In this document: piece by piece, positions 16,088-24,977 of the stretch | How positions within the stretch are numbered: position 1 is the first letter of the stretch | How the letters are laid out: each line of letters starts with the position of its first letter | DNA from: an uncultured Geobacter sp. | Lineage (GTDB): Bacteria; Desulfobacterota; Desulfuromonadia; Geobacterales; CAIOGM01 | Reading direction: 5' to 3' | Assembly: GCA_903857795.1 (NCBI GenBank) | Contig: CAIOGM010000022.1 | Location: 1 to 50,428 of the forward strand | Length of the DNA: 50,428 nucleotides | Notes under the pieces: generated by a model | Told to the model about the DNA's origin: nothing | Database searches by the model: none | Seen by the model: the letters and a program-made list of their open reading frames with translations, nothing else | Made by a program: the position numbers and the translations under genes

Positions 16088-16960
16088 ATGTTCAAGGGAA
16101 GCATTGTCGCCATCGTCACACCGTTTAGCAACGGGCGGGTCGACTATGAGAAGCTGCGGGAGCTGGTGGAGTTCCAGATAGAGGGGGGGACCGACGCCAT
16201 CGTGCCGTGCGGCACCACCGGCGAGTCCTCCACGCTGGATTATGACGAGCATCTCCAGGTGATAAAGACCGTGGTGGCGCAGGTGAACAGGCGGGTTCCG
16301 GTCATTGCCGGCACCGGTTCCAACTCCACCGCCGAGGCCATCGAACTCTCCCAGAAGGCCAAGGAGGCAGGGGTTGACGGCGTGCTTCTCGTCACCCCCT
16401 ACTACAACAAGCCGTCCCAGGAGGGGCTGTTTCGCCATTACATGGCAGTAGCCGACGGCGTGGCCATCCCCCAGATCCTCTACAACGTCCCCGGGCGCAC
16501 CGGGGTCAACCTCCTTCCCGAGACCGTGGCGCGGCTGTCGGGTCACAGGAATATCGTCGCCATCAAGGAGGCCACCGGCTCCCTCCAGCAGGCCTCCGAG
16601 ATCCTTGCCCTCTGCGGCGACAAGATCGATGTCTTCTCCGGCGATGACTTCATCACCTTTCCCATGATGGCCTGCGGCGCCAAGGGGGTCATCTCGGTCC
16701 TCGCCAACATCATGCCCAAGGCCGTGGGGGACCTGACCGACGCCTTCTTCGCCGGCGACCTGGCCACGGCCCGCCGTATTCACCTGGAGACCCTCAAGAT
16801 CGGCAACGCCATGTTCATGGAGAGCAACCCGGTGCCGGTGAAGAGCGCCCTGGGGCTCATGGGCAGATGCTCCGACGAGGTCCGCCTCCCCTTGGCCCCC
16901 CTGAGTGACGCCAACCGGGCGAAGCTCGCCGTGATCATGAAAGAGTACGGGCTGATCTGA
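16088..16960 (+). CDS. dapA: 4-hydroxy-tetrahydrodipicolinate synthase
   Basis: This 290-residue cytoplasmic enzyme condenses pyruvate with aspartate semialdehyde, the entry to the diaminopimelate branch. The Schiff-base lysine is K160 in NIVAIKEATGS. CGTTGESSTL binds the keto acid, Y132 sits in LYNVPGRTGVN, and LLVTPYYNKPSQEGL is typical. The normal length is about 290-295. AGGAGGT lies upstream of the ATG, 14 bases after the CAP gene stop, which ties it to the lysA transcript. Confidence 0.96.
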   Translation: MFKGSIVAIVTPFSNGRVDYEKLRELVEFQIEGGTDAIVPCGTTGESSTLDYDEHLQVIKTVVAQVNRRVPVIAGTGSNSTAEAIELSQKAKEAGVDGVLLVTPYYNKPSQEGLFRHYMAVADGVAIPQILYNVPGRTGVNLLPETVARLSGHRNIVAIKEATGSLQQASEILALCGDKIDVFSGDDFITFPMMACGAKGVISVLANIMPKAVGDLTDAFFAGDLATARRIHLETLKIGNAMFMESNPVPVKSALGLMGRCSDEVRLPLAPLSDANRAKLAVIMKEYGLI

Positions 16961-17090
16961 GCAGGCCGGAAAGTTCACCTCGAGGGCGTGGAGATTCCGG
17001 ACGAGGCATGATGTAGCTAAAGCGACACTCTCCGGCGAGGAATTTGTTCCCGCCCATCCTCTTCATCCCTGTAACTACATAGAGGTTTCC

Positions 17091-17891
17091 ATGATCAAGA
17101 TCGCCGTCTGCGGCGCCGCCGGGCGCATGGGGCAGAGAATCATCGTCGCAGTTAAGGAGGCCGGGTGCGAACTCTCCGGCGCCCTGGAGCGTCCGGGGCA
17201 CGACCTGGTGGGGCAGGATGCCGGACTCATTTCCGGCTGCGGTCCGCTGGGAGTTAAGATCTCCGACGACCTCAATGCCGTGGTGGAGGGGTGCGATGTG
17301 CTCATCGACTTCACCTCCCCCAAGGTGTCGCTGAAGAATCTGGAACTCTGTGGCTTGAAGAAAAAGGCCATCGTCATCGGCTCCACCGGTTTCACCCCCG
17401 AGGAGCGGGAGCTGGCGGCAGAGCTGGCCCTGGACATTCCGGTGATCATCGCCCCCAATATGTCCGTCGGGGTCAATGTCTGCTTCAAGATCCTGAAGGA
17501 TATCGCGAAAACCCTGGGCGACGACTTCGACGTGGAGATCGTGGAGCTGCACCACAACAAGAAGAAGGACGCTCCCAGCGGCACCGCCGTCAGGATGGGG
17601 GAGGTGGTGGCCGAGGCGTTGGGGCGCGACTACAACCAGGTCGCCCGCTGCTCCCGCGAGGGGATTATCGGCGAGCGGACCAAGGAAGAGATAGGCATGC
17701 AGACCGTCCGGGGGGGCGATATCATCGGCGAGCATACGGTCTACTTCATCGGCATGGGAGAGCGGATCGAACTCTCCCACCGCGCCATGACCCGGGATAT
17801 GTTCTCCCGGGGGTCGGTCCGGGCCGCCAAGTGGGTGGTGGGGCAGGTGCCGGGGATCTACGACATGCAGGATGTGCTGGGGCTGCGGTAA
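17091..17891 (+). CDS. dapB: 4-hydroxy-tetrahydrodipicolinate reductase
   Basis: A 266-residue enzyme that reduces the DapA product with NAD(P)H to tetrahydrodipicolinate. The dinucleotide-binding loop is CGAAGRMGQ at the N-terminus. GSTGFTPEE and APNMSVGVNV follow, and the catalytic/substrate segment is ELHHNKKKDAPSGTA. The length is as expected. It starts 130 bases after dapA; that gap contains no gene and no clear terminator, so read-through from dapA is likely. Confidence 0.96.
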   Translation: MIKIAVCGAAGRMGQRIIVAVKEAGCELSGALERPGHDLVGQDAGLISGCGPLGVKISDDLNAVVEGCDVLIDFTSPKVSLKNLELCGLKKKAIVIGSTGFTPEERELAAELALDIPVIIAPNMSVGVNVCFKILKDIAKTLGDDFDVEIVELHHNKKKDAPSGTAVRMGEVVAEALGRDYNQVARCSREGIIGERTKEEIGMQTVRGGDIIGEHTVYFIGMGERIELSHRAMTRDMFSRGSVRAAKWVVGQVPGIYDMQDVLGLR

Positions 17892-17995
17892 AGAATCAAA
17901 ACATTCAATCATTCACAAGGATGTACAGGATGACCCGGATGATGCCTTGATCCTGTTTGTCCTCGATATTCCTGCTAAATTCAGGAGGTTTTCCC

Positions 17996-19228
17996 GTGGC
18001 ACAGATCAACGACAACTATCTGAAACTGAAGGCCGGCTACCTCTTCCCGGAGATCGGCCGCCGCGTCCGCGCCTTTGTGGAGGCCAATCCCACCGCCAAG
18101 GTAATCCGCCTGGGGATCGGCGATGTGACCCGTCCCCTGGCTCCGGCCGTCATCAAGGCGTTCCACGACGCCGTGGATGACCTCTCCACCATCGACCAGT
18201 TCGCCGGCTACGGCCCGGAACAGGGGTACGACTGGCTCATCAACGCGATCATCGGAAAATCGTACAAGCCGCTGGGGGTCTCCCTCAAGACCGAGGAGCT
18301 CTTCGTCTCCGATGGCTCCAAGTGTGACTGCGCCAACATCCTTGACATCTTCGCCCTGGACAATGTGGTGGCCATCGGCGACCCGGTCTACCCGGTCTAC
18401 AACGATACCAACGTCATGATCGGCCGCACCGGTGAGGCAGACGAGAAGGGGTACTACAAGGGGATCGTCTACCTCCCCTGCACCGAGGCCAACGGCTTCA
18501 TCCCCGCGCTCCCCCAGGAAAAGGTTGATATCATCTATCTCTGCTTTCCCAACAACCCCACCGGTACCGTGGCCAGTAGGGGTGAACTGAAGAGATGGGT
18601 CGATTACGCTCTTGCCAATGATGCGGTCATCTTCTTTGATGCGGCCTACGAGGCGTTCATCACCGACCCGGAAATCCCCCACTCCATTTACGAGATCGAA
18701 GGGGCCAAGCGCTGCGCCATCGAGTTCCGCTCCTTCTCCAAGACCGCCGGCTTCACCGGGGTCCGCTGCGGCCTGGTGGTCGTGCCGGAAGAGGTGATGG
18801 GGACGACGAGCACGGGAGAGCGATACAGTTTCAATAAGCTCTGGCTGCGCCGCACCACCACCAAGTTCAATGGCGCCTCCTACCCGGTGCAAAAGGCCGC
18901 GGCGGCGGTCTACTCCGACGAGGGGTGGGCTCAGAACAAGGAAATCATCGACTACTACATGGAGAACGCCCGGATCATCCGTGAAGGGTTGAAGGATGCG
19001 GGTGTGACGGTCTTTGGTGGAGTGAATGCCCCCTATATCTGGCTCAAGACACCGGCCGGCATGACCAGTTGGGAGTTCTTCGACAAGCTTCTCACCGAGT
19101 GTAACGTGGTGGGGACCCCGGGCTCCGGCTTCGGCCCCAGCGGTGAAGGGTACTTCAGGCTCTCGGCCTTCGGCCATCGCGAGAATGTGATCGAGGCGGT
19201 GGAGAGGATCAAAAATAATCTGAAGTAG
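17996..19228 (+). CDS. dapL: LL-diaminopimelate aminotransferase
   Basis: This 410-residue PLP aminotransferase converts tetrahydrodipicolinate directly to LL-diaminopimelate, bypassing the acylated intermediates of DapD/DapC/DapE. The PLP lysine is in [16 protein letters not shown], with [22 protein letters not shown] and [12 protein letters not shown] also present. The GTG at 17996 is chosen because CAGGAGGT lies 7 bases upstream and [20 protein letters not shown] is the usual beginning; the length then equals the family norm. A DapL rather than succinylase route fits Geobacteraceae. Confidence 0.95.
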   Translation: MAQINDNYLKLKAGYLFPEIGRRVRAFVEANPTAKVIRLGIGDVTRPLAPAVIKAFHDAVDDLSTIDQFAGYGPEQGYDWLINAIIGKSYKPLGVSLKTEELFVSDGSKCDCANILDIFALDNVVAIGDPVYPVYNDTNVMIGRTGEADEKGYYKGIVYLPCTEANGFIPALPQEKVDIIYLCFPNNPTGTVASRGELKRWVDYALANDAVIFFDAAYEAFITDPEIPHSIYEIEGAKRCAIEFRSFSKTAGFTGVRCGLVVVPEEVMGTTSTGERYSFNKLWLRRTTTKFNGASYPVQKAAAAVYSDEGWAQNKEIIDYYMENARIIREGLKDAGVTVFGGVNAPYIWLKTPAGMTSWEFFDKLLTECNVVGTPGSGFGPSGEGYFRLSAFGHRENVIEAVERIKNNLK

Positions 19229-19234
19229 ATCGAA

Positions 19235-19268
19235 CCGGAACGGGCGCCCGTTGCGGTACCCGTTCCGG
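19235..19268 (+). terminator. Hairpin after dapL
   Basis: The 10-bp perfect stem CCGGAACGGG/CCCGTTCCGG has a 14-base loop, 6 bases after the dapL stop. There is no U tract, so it may be Rho-linked or only protect the 3' end. A second hairpin, GCCCGGC/GCCGGGC (19321-19346), lies in the leader of the next small gene. Confidence 0.45.
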
Positions 19269-19370
19269 AATTCTGATTACGGTATTTGGCCGCTGATGGA
19301 TGTGGAAAAACCGGATAACTGCCCGGCAGGGTGAAAAACGCCGGGCAAAGCTATCAAGAGGAGAGACTCA

Positions 19371-19592
19371 ATGTATGTTGACCTGACCTTGCTGAAAGGG
19401 GTGCTCTGTAAACGGGGTGAAGAGATAGAGAAGAGCGTCGAGGGGAGCGGCTATCTGGCAAAGACGGTCATCGGCGTGGGGACCTTTCTGCTGGATAACG
19501 AAGGAGATTTTGAACTGCTCTCCTCCAAGCAAAAGGTTACTTTTGAACGGTTTCTCCTGCCGCTGCTTACGCCCCGTTCGGGGAGTCGCTAG
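19371..19592 (+). CDS. Small conserved-looking protein of unknown function
   Basis: 73 residues, starting MYVDLTLLKGVLCKRGEEIE and including SGYLAKTVIGVGTFLL. AGAGGAGAG upstream of the ATG is a good ribosome-binding site, and the reading frame has protein-like composition with no signal peptide or membrane segment. A structured leader with a GCCCGGC hairpin precedes it. I do not recognise the family. It stands alone between dapL and dusB. Confidence 0.6.
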   Translation: MYVDLTLLKGVLCKRGEEIEKSVEGSGYLAKTVIGVGTFLLDNEGDFELLSSKQKVTFERFLLPLLTPRSGSR

Positions 19593-19640
19593 GCTGTCCA
19601 CTCCTCTGTTCTTCTCTCTCTGAGTTCCTGAAAAATCACT

Positions 19641-19668
19641 TTGCCTTTTTCTTTTCGTGTGCTAGTAT
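19641..19668 (+). promoter_or_regulatory. Possible promoter for dusB-ntrB-ntrC
   Basis: TTGCCT and TAGTAT are separated by 16 bases in an AT-rich stretch, about 55 bases before the dusB ATG. The match is moderate. Confidence 0.35.
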
Positions 19669-19722
19669 TGCCCAAATTTTAGGCACAACCCCGCCGTTGC
19701 TGCCGTCCGGACCGGTCTTCCC

Positions 19723-20697
19723 ATGCTTCGCCCCCTTGCCCTTGGCACACTGAATTTGCCGAACAATCTGTTTATGGCCCCCATGGCCGGTATCAGCGAT
19801 CTGCCGGTGAGGCTCCTTGCCCGCAGGTACGGTGCGGCCCTCTGCTATACCGAGATGGTCAGCGTAAATGGGCTCGTGCGCGGCGGCGGCGCCTCCTTCG
19901 ACCTGCTGCGCAGTACGCCAGAGGATCGCCCTCTGGCCATCCAGCTCTTCGGCGAAGAGCCGGAGGCCATGGCGCAAGGGGCGGCCCTGGTGGAACCGTA
20001 TGGCGACCTGATAGATATCAACATGGGGTGCCCGGTCCGTAAGGTGGTGGGGAGCGGCGCCGGGAGCGCCCTGATGCGGGAACCGCTTAAGGTTGCAGCC
20101 ATCATCCGGGCGGTGCGGAGCCGGATTTCGCTGCCGCTCACGATCAAGATCAGAAGCGGCTGGCAGGCCGGAGAAGAGAACTATCTCCAGATTGCCGCCA
20201 TCGCCGAGTCCGAGGGGTGTGCAGCCGTGACGCTCCATCCGCGGACCCGCTCCCAGATGTTCGGCGGCCGGGCCTCCTGGGAGCAGATAGGGGAGGTGAA
20301 GAGCCGGCTCACCATCCCGGTAATCGGGAGTGGAGATCTCTTTACCCCCCAGGACGTGGCCGCCATGCTGGCGGAGACCGGCTGCGATGGGGTGATGCTG
20401 GCCCGGGGGGCCATGGGGAACCCCTGGCTCTTCCGGGATACCCGCCGGTTCCTGGCTGGGGAACCGTTTCCCCCACCTTCTCTGGCGGAACGGCTGGAGG
20501 TCGCCCGGTTCCATCTGGAGCAGTTGGCTATCCACTCAGGGGAAGCCGTTGCGCTGCGGGAGATGCGCACACATATCTCCTGGTATGCCAAGGGGCTGCC
20601 CGGAGCGGCGGCCTTTCGCGCTGCGGTGAACAGTATCGGTGACCGGGAGCGCTTTCTGAAGATCATGGCGGAGTTTTTCGGAGAGGAGCCAAGGTGA
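19723..20697 (+). CDS. dusB: tRNA-dihydrouridine synthase, DusB-type
   Basis: This 324-residue flavoenzyme reduces uridines in the D loop of tRNA. It shows the FMN-barrel start LFMAPMAGISDLPVR, the catalytic cysteine in DINMGCPVRKVV, IKIRSGW, TLHPRTRSQMFGG, IGSGDLFTPQD and MLARGAMGNPWLFRD, followed by the C-terminal helical tRNA-binding domain. It precedes ntrB with a 4-base GTGA overlap. In enterobacteria dusB heads the fis operon; here it is coupled to nitrogen two-component genes, so it may influence their expression. Confidence 0.94.
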   Translation: MLRPLALGTLNLPNNLFMAPMAGISDLPVRLLARRYGAALCYTEMVSVNGLVRGGGASFDLLRSTPEDRPLAIQLFGEEPEAMAQGAALVEPYGDLIDINMGCPVRKVVGSGAGSALMREPLKVAAIIRAVRSRISLPLTIKIRSGWQAGEENYLQIAAIAESEGCAAVTLHPRTRSQMFGGRASWEQIGEVKSRLTIPVIGSGDLFTPQDVAAMLAETGCDGVMLARGAMGNPWLFRDTRRFLAGEPFPPPSLAERLEVARFHLEQLAIHSGEAVALREMRTHISWYAKGLPGAAAFRAAVNSIGDRERFLKIMAEFFGEEPR

Positions 20698-21788
20698 CGG
20701 TCACCGCGGAGACGCTCAAGGATTATTACGCCAACATCATCGACAGCGTGGGTGACGGGGTGCTGGTGACCGACCGGCAGGGGGTGATAACCCTCATGAA
20801 CCCGGCCGCCGAGGAGTTGACCGGCCTCTCCCGGCGTCAGGTCCAGGGACACCTTTTCAGTGGCCCCTTCCGGGAGGCCCGAATCCTGGTGGAGATGGTG
20901 GAGCGAACCGCCACCACCGGGATGAACATCTCCGACTACGAAAACGTGATGCTCATGACTGGCGGGCATCCGATCCCGGTCAGCGCCGCCACCTCCCCGC
21001 TCCTCTTGGAGAGCGGGGAGAGGATCGGAGTCATCCTCATCCTCCGGGACCTGACTAATGTTCGGGAACTGGAGCGGGCGGTCCGGCAGTCTGACCGGCT
21101 CTCGGCGCTGGGGACCCTGGCGGCGGGGCTGGCTCACGAGATCAAGAACCCCCTGGGGGGAATCAAGGGGGCGGCGCAACTCCTTGATCGGGAGCTCTCC
21201 GAAGAGAACGAGATGCGGGAGTACACCCGGGTCATGCTCAAGGAGGTCTCCCGGGTCAACCGGATCGTCGAAGAGCTGCTGGCTCTTACCTCTCCCCGGA
21301 AACTCAAGCCCGAGGCGGTCAACCTCCACCGGATCATCGGCGATCTGATCATGCTCCAGCGCCGGGCGGCGGATGACCGGAAGGTGGTCATCCAGCAGCA
21401 GTTCGATCCGAGCATCCCGGCGTTTCTGGCGGACGAGGAGCTGCTTACCCAGCTCTTCCTCAATCTGATCAAGAACGCGGTTGAGGCGGTGGGAGAGGTG
21501 GGGCTGGTCAGGATCTCTACCCGGATCCATGCCGACTACCGGATGACCCAGGAGGGAGAGCGCCGAATCCGGATGGTGGCGGTGGACATCTCCGATGATG
21601 GCCCCGGGATTTCCAAGGAGCAGCAGGAGCAGCTCTTTACCCCGTTTTTTACCACCAAACCCACCGGAACGGGGCTCGGACTCGCCATCTGTCAGAAGAT
21701 CGTCTCGGAGCACCGGGGAATCCTGAAGGCCCAATCGTCCCCGGGGAAGGGGACCGTCTTCACGGTGATGCTCCCGTTAGTGCAGTAA
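20694..21788 (+). CDS. ntrB: NtrB-type sensor histidine kinase
   Basis: A 364-residue soluble kinase/phosphatase without membrane segments. A PAS domain covers residues 8-125 (IIDSVGDGVLVTDRQG). The HisKA domain has the phospho-accepting H148 in LAHEIKNPLGGIKGAAQLL. The ATPase domain has an N box (LFLNLIKNAVEAVGEV), DDGPGIS, FFTTKPTGTGLGLAI and a final GKGTVFTV. The architecture and the H-box sequence fit NtrB (GlnL), which in other bacteria is controlled by PII. The GTG start overlaps the dusB stop. Confidence 0.85.
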   Translation: MTVTAETLKDYYANIIDSVGDGVLVTDRQGVITLMNPAAEELTGLSRRQVQGHLFSGPFREARILVEMVERTATTGMNISDYENVMLMTGGHPIPVSAATSPLLLESGERIGVILILRDLTNVRELERAVRQSDRLSALGTLAAGLAHEIKNPLGGIKGAAQLLDRELSEENEMREYTRVMLKEVSRVNRIVEELLALTSPRKLKPEAVNLHRIIGDLIMLQRRAADDRKVVIQQQFDPSIPAFLADEELLTQLFLNLIKNAVEAVGEVGLVRISTRIHADYRMTQEGERRIRMVAVDISDDGPGISKEQQEQLFTPFFTTKPTGTGLGLAICQKIVSEHRGILKAQSSPGKGTVFTVMLPLVQ

Positions 21789-21794
21789 AACAGG

Positions 21795-21885
21795 TTGAGG
21801 TTAAGATTGAGGTTGAGGTTGAGTAACCATCAGCCTTAACCTTGACCTTGACCTTGACCTTAACCTTTACCTTAATCTTCACCCG
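21795..21885 (+). repeat. Hexamer repeat hairpin between ntrB and ntrC
   Basis: Degenerate GGTTGA repeats (about 21795-21822) are followed by CCTTGA-type repeats (about 21836-21880). In RNA, GGUUGA and UUGACC pair with four Watson-Crick and two G-U pairs per unit, so a long hairpin could form just ahead of the ntrC ribosome-binding site. Similar GGTTGA runs occur at about 49629-49690. Confidence 0.6.
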
Positions 21886-21895
21886 AGGTTTTCCC

Positions 21896-23338
21896 ATGGC
21901 GTTGAACCGTATCCTGGTGGCCGATGACGAAGAGAGTATGCGCTGGGTCCTTTCCAAGGCCCTGCGCAAGAAGGGGTTCACTGTGGATTTGGCCCGCGAT
22001 GGGGCCGAGGCGTTGCGCCTCATCAAGGAAAGCCCTTACGACATGGCCATCCTGGACATCAAGATGCCGGGGATGTCCGGGCTTGAGCTGCTCGACCGGA
22101 TTCGGATCTCCCACCAGGAGCTTCTGGTGGTGATCATGACCGCCGAGGCGAGCATGAAGAACGCTGTGGAGGCGATGAAGCGGGGCGCCTACGACTACAT
22201 CACCAAGCCCTTCGATCTGGATGTAATCGATGCCATCATCGAAAAGGTGAACCGGGCACGGGAGATGACGAACCAGGTTACCCTCCTCAAGGAGGAGTTG
22301 AAAGACCGTTACCAACTGGAGAAGAATATCATCGGTAACTCGCCCGCCATGCGGGAGGTCTACAAGACCATCGGCAAGGTGGCGCCCAGCGACATCACCG
22401 TGCTCATCGAGGGGGAGTCGGGGACCGGCAAGGAGTTGGTGGCCCGGGCCGTCCATTTCAATTCACGGCGGATTGGCAAGCCGTTCGTGGCCATCAACTG
22501 TGCTGCCATCCCCAAGGAGCTGCTGGAGAGTGAGCTCTTCGGTTTCGAGAAAGGGGCCTTCACCGGCGCCATGGAGCGCAAGATCGGCAAGTTCGAGCAG
22601 GCCAACGGCGGCAGCATCTTCCTGGACGAGATCGGCGACATGCCGCTGGATCTCCAGGCCAAGATCCTCCGAGTGCTTCAGGAGAAAGAGATCACCCGTA
22701 CGGGGGGCAACCAGAACATCCCGGTGGACGTCCGGATCATCGCCGCCACCAACCAGCGTATGGAGGAGATGGTCCGGGACAAGCTGTTCAGGGAGGATCT
22801 TTACTACCGGCTTAATGTGGTTCCCATCAACCTGGCGCCGCTGCGGGAACGGAAAGAGGATATTCCGCTCCTGGTGGAGTACTTTCTCAAGAAGTGTTGT
22901 GCCGAGCTGGAGCTTCCGCTCAGGAGCTGTTCCCCCGAGACTCAGAGACTCCTGTCGCTCTACAGCTGGCCCGGAAACATCCGGGAGTTGGAGAACACTA
23001 TCAAGCGGGCCGTCATCCTCTGCCCCGACGCTCTGCTGACCGAGGTCGATTTTCCCACCCTCACCGCACCGCGCAGTGGCGTCGTTACCGCCCTGGAGGA
23101 GCGCTCTCTGGAGACCATCGTCGATCTGAAGCTCCGGGAGTGTTTTGCCAATATGGACCGGATGGAGACCGGCGATATCTACAGCGTCGTGCTTCAGCAG
23201 GTGGAGCGGCCGCTGATCTGCTTCGTCCTGGAAAAGACCCGTTCCAACCAGGTCAAGGCCGCCGACATTCTCGGCATCAACCGGAATACCCTGCGGAAGA
23301 AGATTCAGGAGTTGGGGATAGAAGTTAAAAAGGATTAG
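21896..23338 (+). CDS. ntrC: NtrC-type sigma-54-dependent response regulator
   Basis: A 480-residue transcription activator. The receiver domain has D54 as phosphorylation site (AILDIKMPGMSG) with T82 and K104. The AAA+ domain has Walker A EGESGTGKE at 172-180, the sigma-54 contact motif GAFTGA at 220-225 and FLDEIGDMP. The C-terminal Fis-type helix-turn-helix is KAADILGINRNTLRKKI. GAGG precedes the ATG at 21896; the upstream repeat-coded frame is not used. It pairs with the preceding kinase, so nitrogen-responsive sigma-54 control is the likely role. Confidence 0.92.
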   Translation: MALNRILVADDEESMRWVLSKALRKKGFTVDLARDGAEALRLIKESPYDMAILDIKMPGMSGLELLDRIRISHQELLVVIMTAEASMKNAVEAMKRGAYDYITKPFDLDVIDAIIEKVNRAREMTNQVTLLKEELKDRYQLEKNIIGNSPAMREVYKTIGKVAPSDITVLIEGESGTGKELVARAVHFNSRRIGKPFVAINCAAIPKELLESELFGFEKGAFTGAMERKIGKFEQANGGSIFLDEIGDMPLDLQAKILRVLQEKEITRTGGNQNIPVDVRIIAATNQRMEEMVRDKLFREDLYYRLNVVPINLAPLRERKEDIPLLVEYFLKKCCAELELPLRSCSPETQRLLSLYSWPGNIRELENTIKRAVILCPDALLTEVDFPTLTAPRSGVVTALEERSLETIVDLKLRECFANMDRMETGDIYSVVLQQVERPLICFVLEKTRSNQVKAADILGINRNTLRKKIQELGIEVKKD

Positions 23339-23347
23339 GGGGGGCAG

Positions 23348-23914
23348 ATGGGTGCGATAATGGATACGTATTTTCTCGACAGGAACAGGGCAGTGCTGGT
23401 GGTCATCGACGTTCAGGAGAAGCTCTGCCGGGCCATGGATCCTGAGGTCTTGGCGATTCTCACCGCCAACATCTTCATTCTCCTGCAGACGGCCAAGGAG
23501 ATGGGGATTCCGGTCATTGCGACGGAGCAGTATGTCAAAGGGCTCGGCGAGACCGTCGACCTCCTGAAAGCGGAACTCACCGCTCCTCCCTTGGAAAAGA
23601 TGAGTTTCAGCTGCTCCGGGGACCCGAAATTTGTGGAGGCGCTCAAGGCTACCGGCCGGAGTCAGGTCATCGTCACCGGCATGGAGAGCCATGTCTGTGT
23701 GCTCCAGACGGTGCTAGAGCTCCTCGATGACGGACTGAATGTCCACCTGGTTCGAGATGCGGTGATGAGCCGCCACCAGATGAACTGGCAGACCGGCCTC
23801 GATGTCATGGGCGCGGCGGGCGCGGTGATCACCTCTACCGAGGCTGTTCTCTTTCAACTTCTCAAGGTGGCTGGAACCGGGGAGTTCAAGAAGCTCTCCA
23901 AGCTGGTTCGCTAG
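23348..23914 (+). CDS. Isochorismatase-family cysteine hydrolase
   Basis: A 188-residue protein with VLVVIDVQEKLC (catalytic Asp), a Lys in the central segment (PLEKMSFSC) and TGMESHVCVLQTVLEL, which contains the nucleophilic Cys and the preceding cis-peptide region. The fold covers nicotinamidases, isochorismatases and carbamoylases; the short sequence and lack of the nicotinamidase metal-site pattern leave the substrate open. It starts 9 bases after ntrC behind a G-rich site and is probably on the same transcript. Confidence 0.82.
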   Translation: MGAIMDTYFLDRNRAVLVVIDVQEKLCRAMDPEVLAILTANIFILLQTAKEMGIPVIATEQYVKGLGETVDLLKAELTAPPLEKMSFSCSGDPKFVEALKATGRSQVIVTGMESHVCVLQTVLELLDDGLNVHLVRDAVMSRHQMNWQTGLDVMGAAGAVITSTEAVLFQLLKVAGTGEFKKLSKLVR

Positions 23915-24023
23915 CCCCGGCATGGGGCACTGGCCTGCCCCGCCACAGGTAACGCTGATTTTTCTTCTGCACCCAGCGTTGGTAATCTGATATACTGGCA
24001 AAAATTTCGCCGTGGAGAAGGAT

Positions 24024-24209
24024 ATGGGAAACCTGACATTACTGGATGACCGGGCCGCGGAGAAGGTGGAAAACTACATCAGGAGACGCAGCCCCTCTAT
24101 CCTGGCGATGCTGCTGGTGGATCTGCTCAGAGACAACGGCTGGAAGCCCGAAGATATTTATTTTCTGGGAAGTGAGATCATGAACGAGTCCGGAGCTATG
24201 GACCGCTGA
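24024..24209 (+). CDS. Small protein of unknown function
   Basis: 61 residues, MGNLTLLDDRAAEKVENYIR followed by a helical hydrophobic stretch (SILAMLLVDLLRDNGW) and KPEDIYFLGSE. GGAG lies 6 bases upstream of ATG 24024; an in-frame GTG at 24012 has no site. No signal peptide or known motif. It is about 110 bases downstream of the isochorismatase-fold gene and may be separately transcribed. Confidence 0.5.
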   Translation: MGNLTLLDDRAAEKVENYIRRRSPSILAMLLVDLLRDNGWKPEDIYFLGSEIMNESGAMDR

Positions 24210-24281
24210 TTTTCAACCGTTCCGCCGGCTAGATTTTCAGACTTTCGGAGTAATTTCCACCACAGAATGGTCGAGAACATT

Positions 24282-24310
24282 TTGACAAGCCGTACTGAAA
24301 GGGGTATAAG
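24282..24310 (+). promoter_or_regulatory. Sigma-70 promoter of tRNA-Arg
   Basis: Consensus TTGACA and TATAAG are separated by exactly 17 bases. The predicted start near 24317 leaves a 55-base leader before the tRNA. Confidence 0.7.
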
Positions 24311-24371
24311 TAACCACGGTAACGGGCGGCAGGCAAGTAGACCATAACAAACGATAAAGTTTAACAATGTT

Positions 24372-24448
24372 GCGCCCGTAGCTCAGCTGGATAGAGCACC
24401 AGGCTTCGAACCTGGGTGTCGGCCGTTCGAATCGGTCCGGGCGCGCCA
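24372..24448 (+). tRNA. tRNA-Arg(TCG)
   Basis: A 77-base cloverleaf. The acceptor stem GCGCCCG/CGGGCGC is perfect, the D stem is GCTC/GAGC and the anticodon stem CCAGG/CCTGG encloses CTTCGAA. The anticodon TCG reads CGA (Arg). The T stem GGCCG/CGGTC has the loop TTCGAAT, the discriminator is G, and CCA is encoded. Confidence 0.95.
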
Positions 24449-24474
24449 ATAAAATCAGGCAGTTCAGTAGGTGG

Positions 24475-24508
24475 AAAGAGGCGCCGATGTGGTTATCAGC
24501 GCCTCTTT
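24475..24508 (+). terminator. Terminator after tRNA-Arg
   Basis: The 10-bp stem AAAGAGGCGC/GCGCCTCTTT has a 14-base loop and is followed by CTGTC. It sits 27 bases after the tRNA and ahead of the hisI promoter. Confidence 0.65.
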
Positions 24509-24527
24509 CTGTCATCTGCGGAAATTG

Positions 24528-24557
24528 TTGACACCGTCGTGGTCAACCGTGTATTTA
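24528..24557 (+). promoter_or_regulatory. Possible promoter for hisI-hisG
   Basis: TTGACA and TATTTA are separated by 18 bases, 42 bases before the hisI ATG. Confidence 0.5.
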
Positions 24558-24599
24558 AATACCCGTTTCCATTTCAGAGAGCAAGGAGTTAATAACGGC

Positions 24600-24977
24600 A
24601 TGATCTCGATCGATTTCAACAAGATGGGGGGGCTGATCCCCGCCGTTATCCAGGATTACAGCTCCGGAGAGGTCCTCATGGTGGCCTTCATGGACGAGAA
24701 AACCTTGAACCTCACCCTGGAGAGCGGCAAGACCTGGTTCTTCAGCCGGACCCGGAACAAGTACTGGATGAAGGGGGAGGAGTCGGGCAATACCCAGGAG
24801 GTCATGGAGGTTCTCACCGACTGTGACGCCGATACCGTGATCATCAAGGTGAAACAGAACGGTCCAGCCGCCTGTCACACGGGGAACCGGAGCTGCTTCT
24901 ATGTGAAATGGGAGGAGGGGCAGTGGGTGGAGCACTCCAACCCGCTCTTCGACCCCGCGGAGGTCTACAAGAAATGA
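24600..24977 (+). CDS. hisI: Phosphoribosyl-AMP cyclohydrolase
   Basis: A 125-residue single-function enzyme that opens the adenine ring of phosphoribosyl-AMP, the third step of histidine synthesis. [38 protein letters not shown], the metal/zinc residues in TDCDADT and [11 protein letters not shown] are the family hallmarks. The HisE pyrophosphohydrolase domain found fused in enterobacteria is absent. AAGGAG precedes the ATG. Its stop overlaps the hisG start by 4 bases. Confidence 0.95.
   Translation: MISIDFNKMGGLIPAVIQDYSSGEVLMVAFMDEKTLNLTLESGKTWFFSRTRNKYWMKGEESGNTQEVMEVLTDCDADTVIIKVKQNGPAACHTGNRSCFYVKWEEGQWVEHSNPLFDPAEVYKK

Noticed and set aside
17981-19177. 398-codon minus-strand frame inside dapL
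   Set aside because: Antisense shadow of dapL with a Gly/Val/Asp-rich product.
19317-19370. GCCCGGC...GCCGGGCAAAGCT leader considered as a cyclic-di-GMP riboswitch
   Set aside because: Only one hairpin is clear and the conserved riboswitch core could not be found; kept as a simple hairpin.
20181-21734. 517-codon minus-strand frame across dusB and ntrB
   Set aside because: Antisense shadow; the plus-strand genes carry all family motifs.
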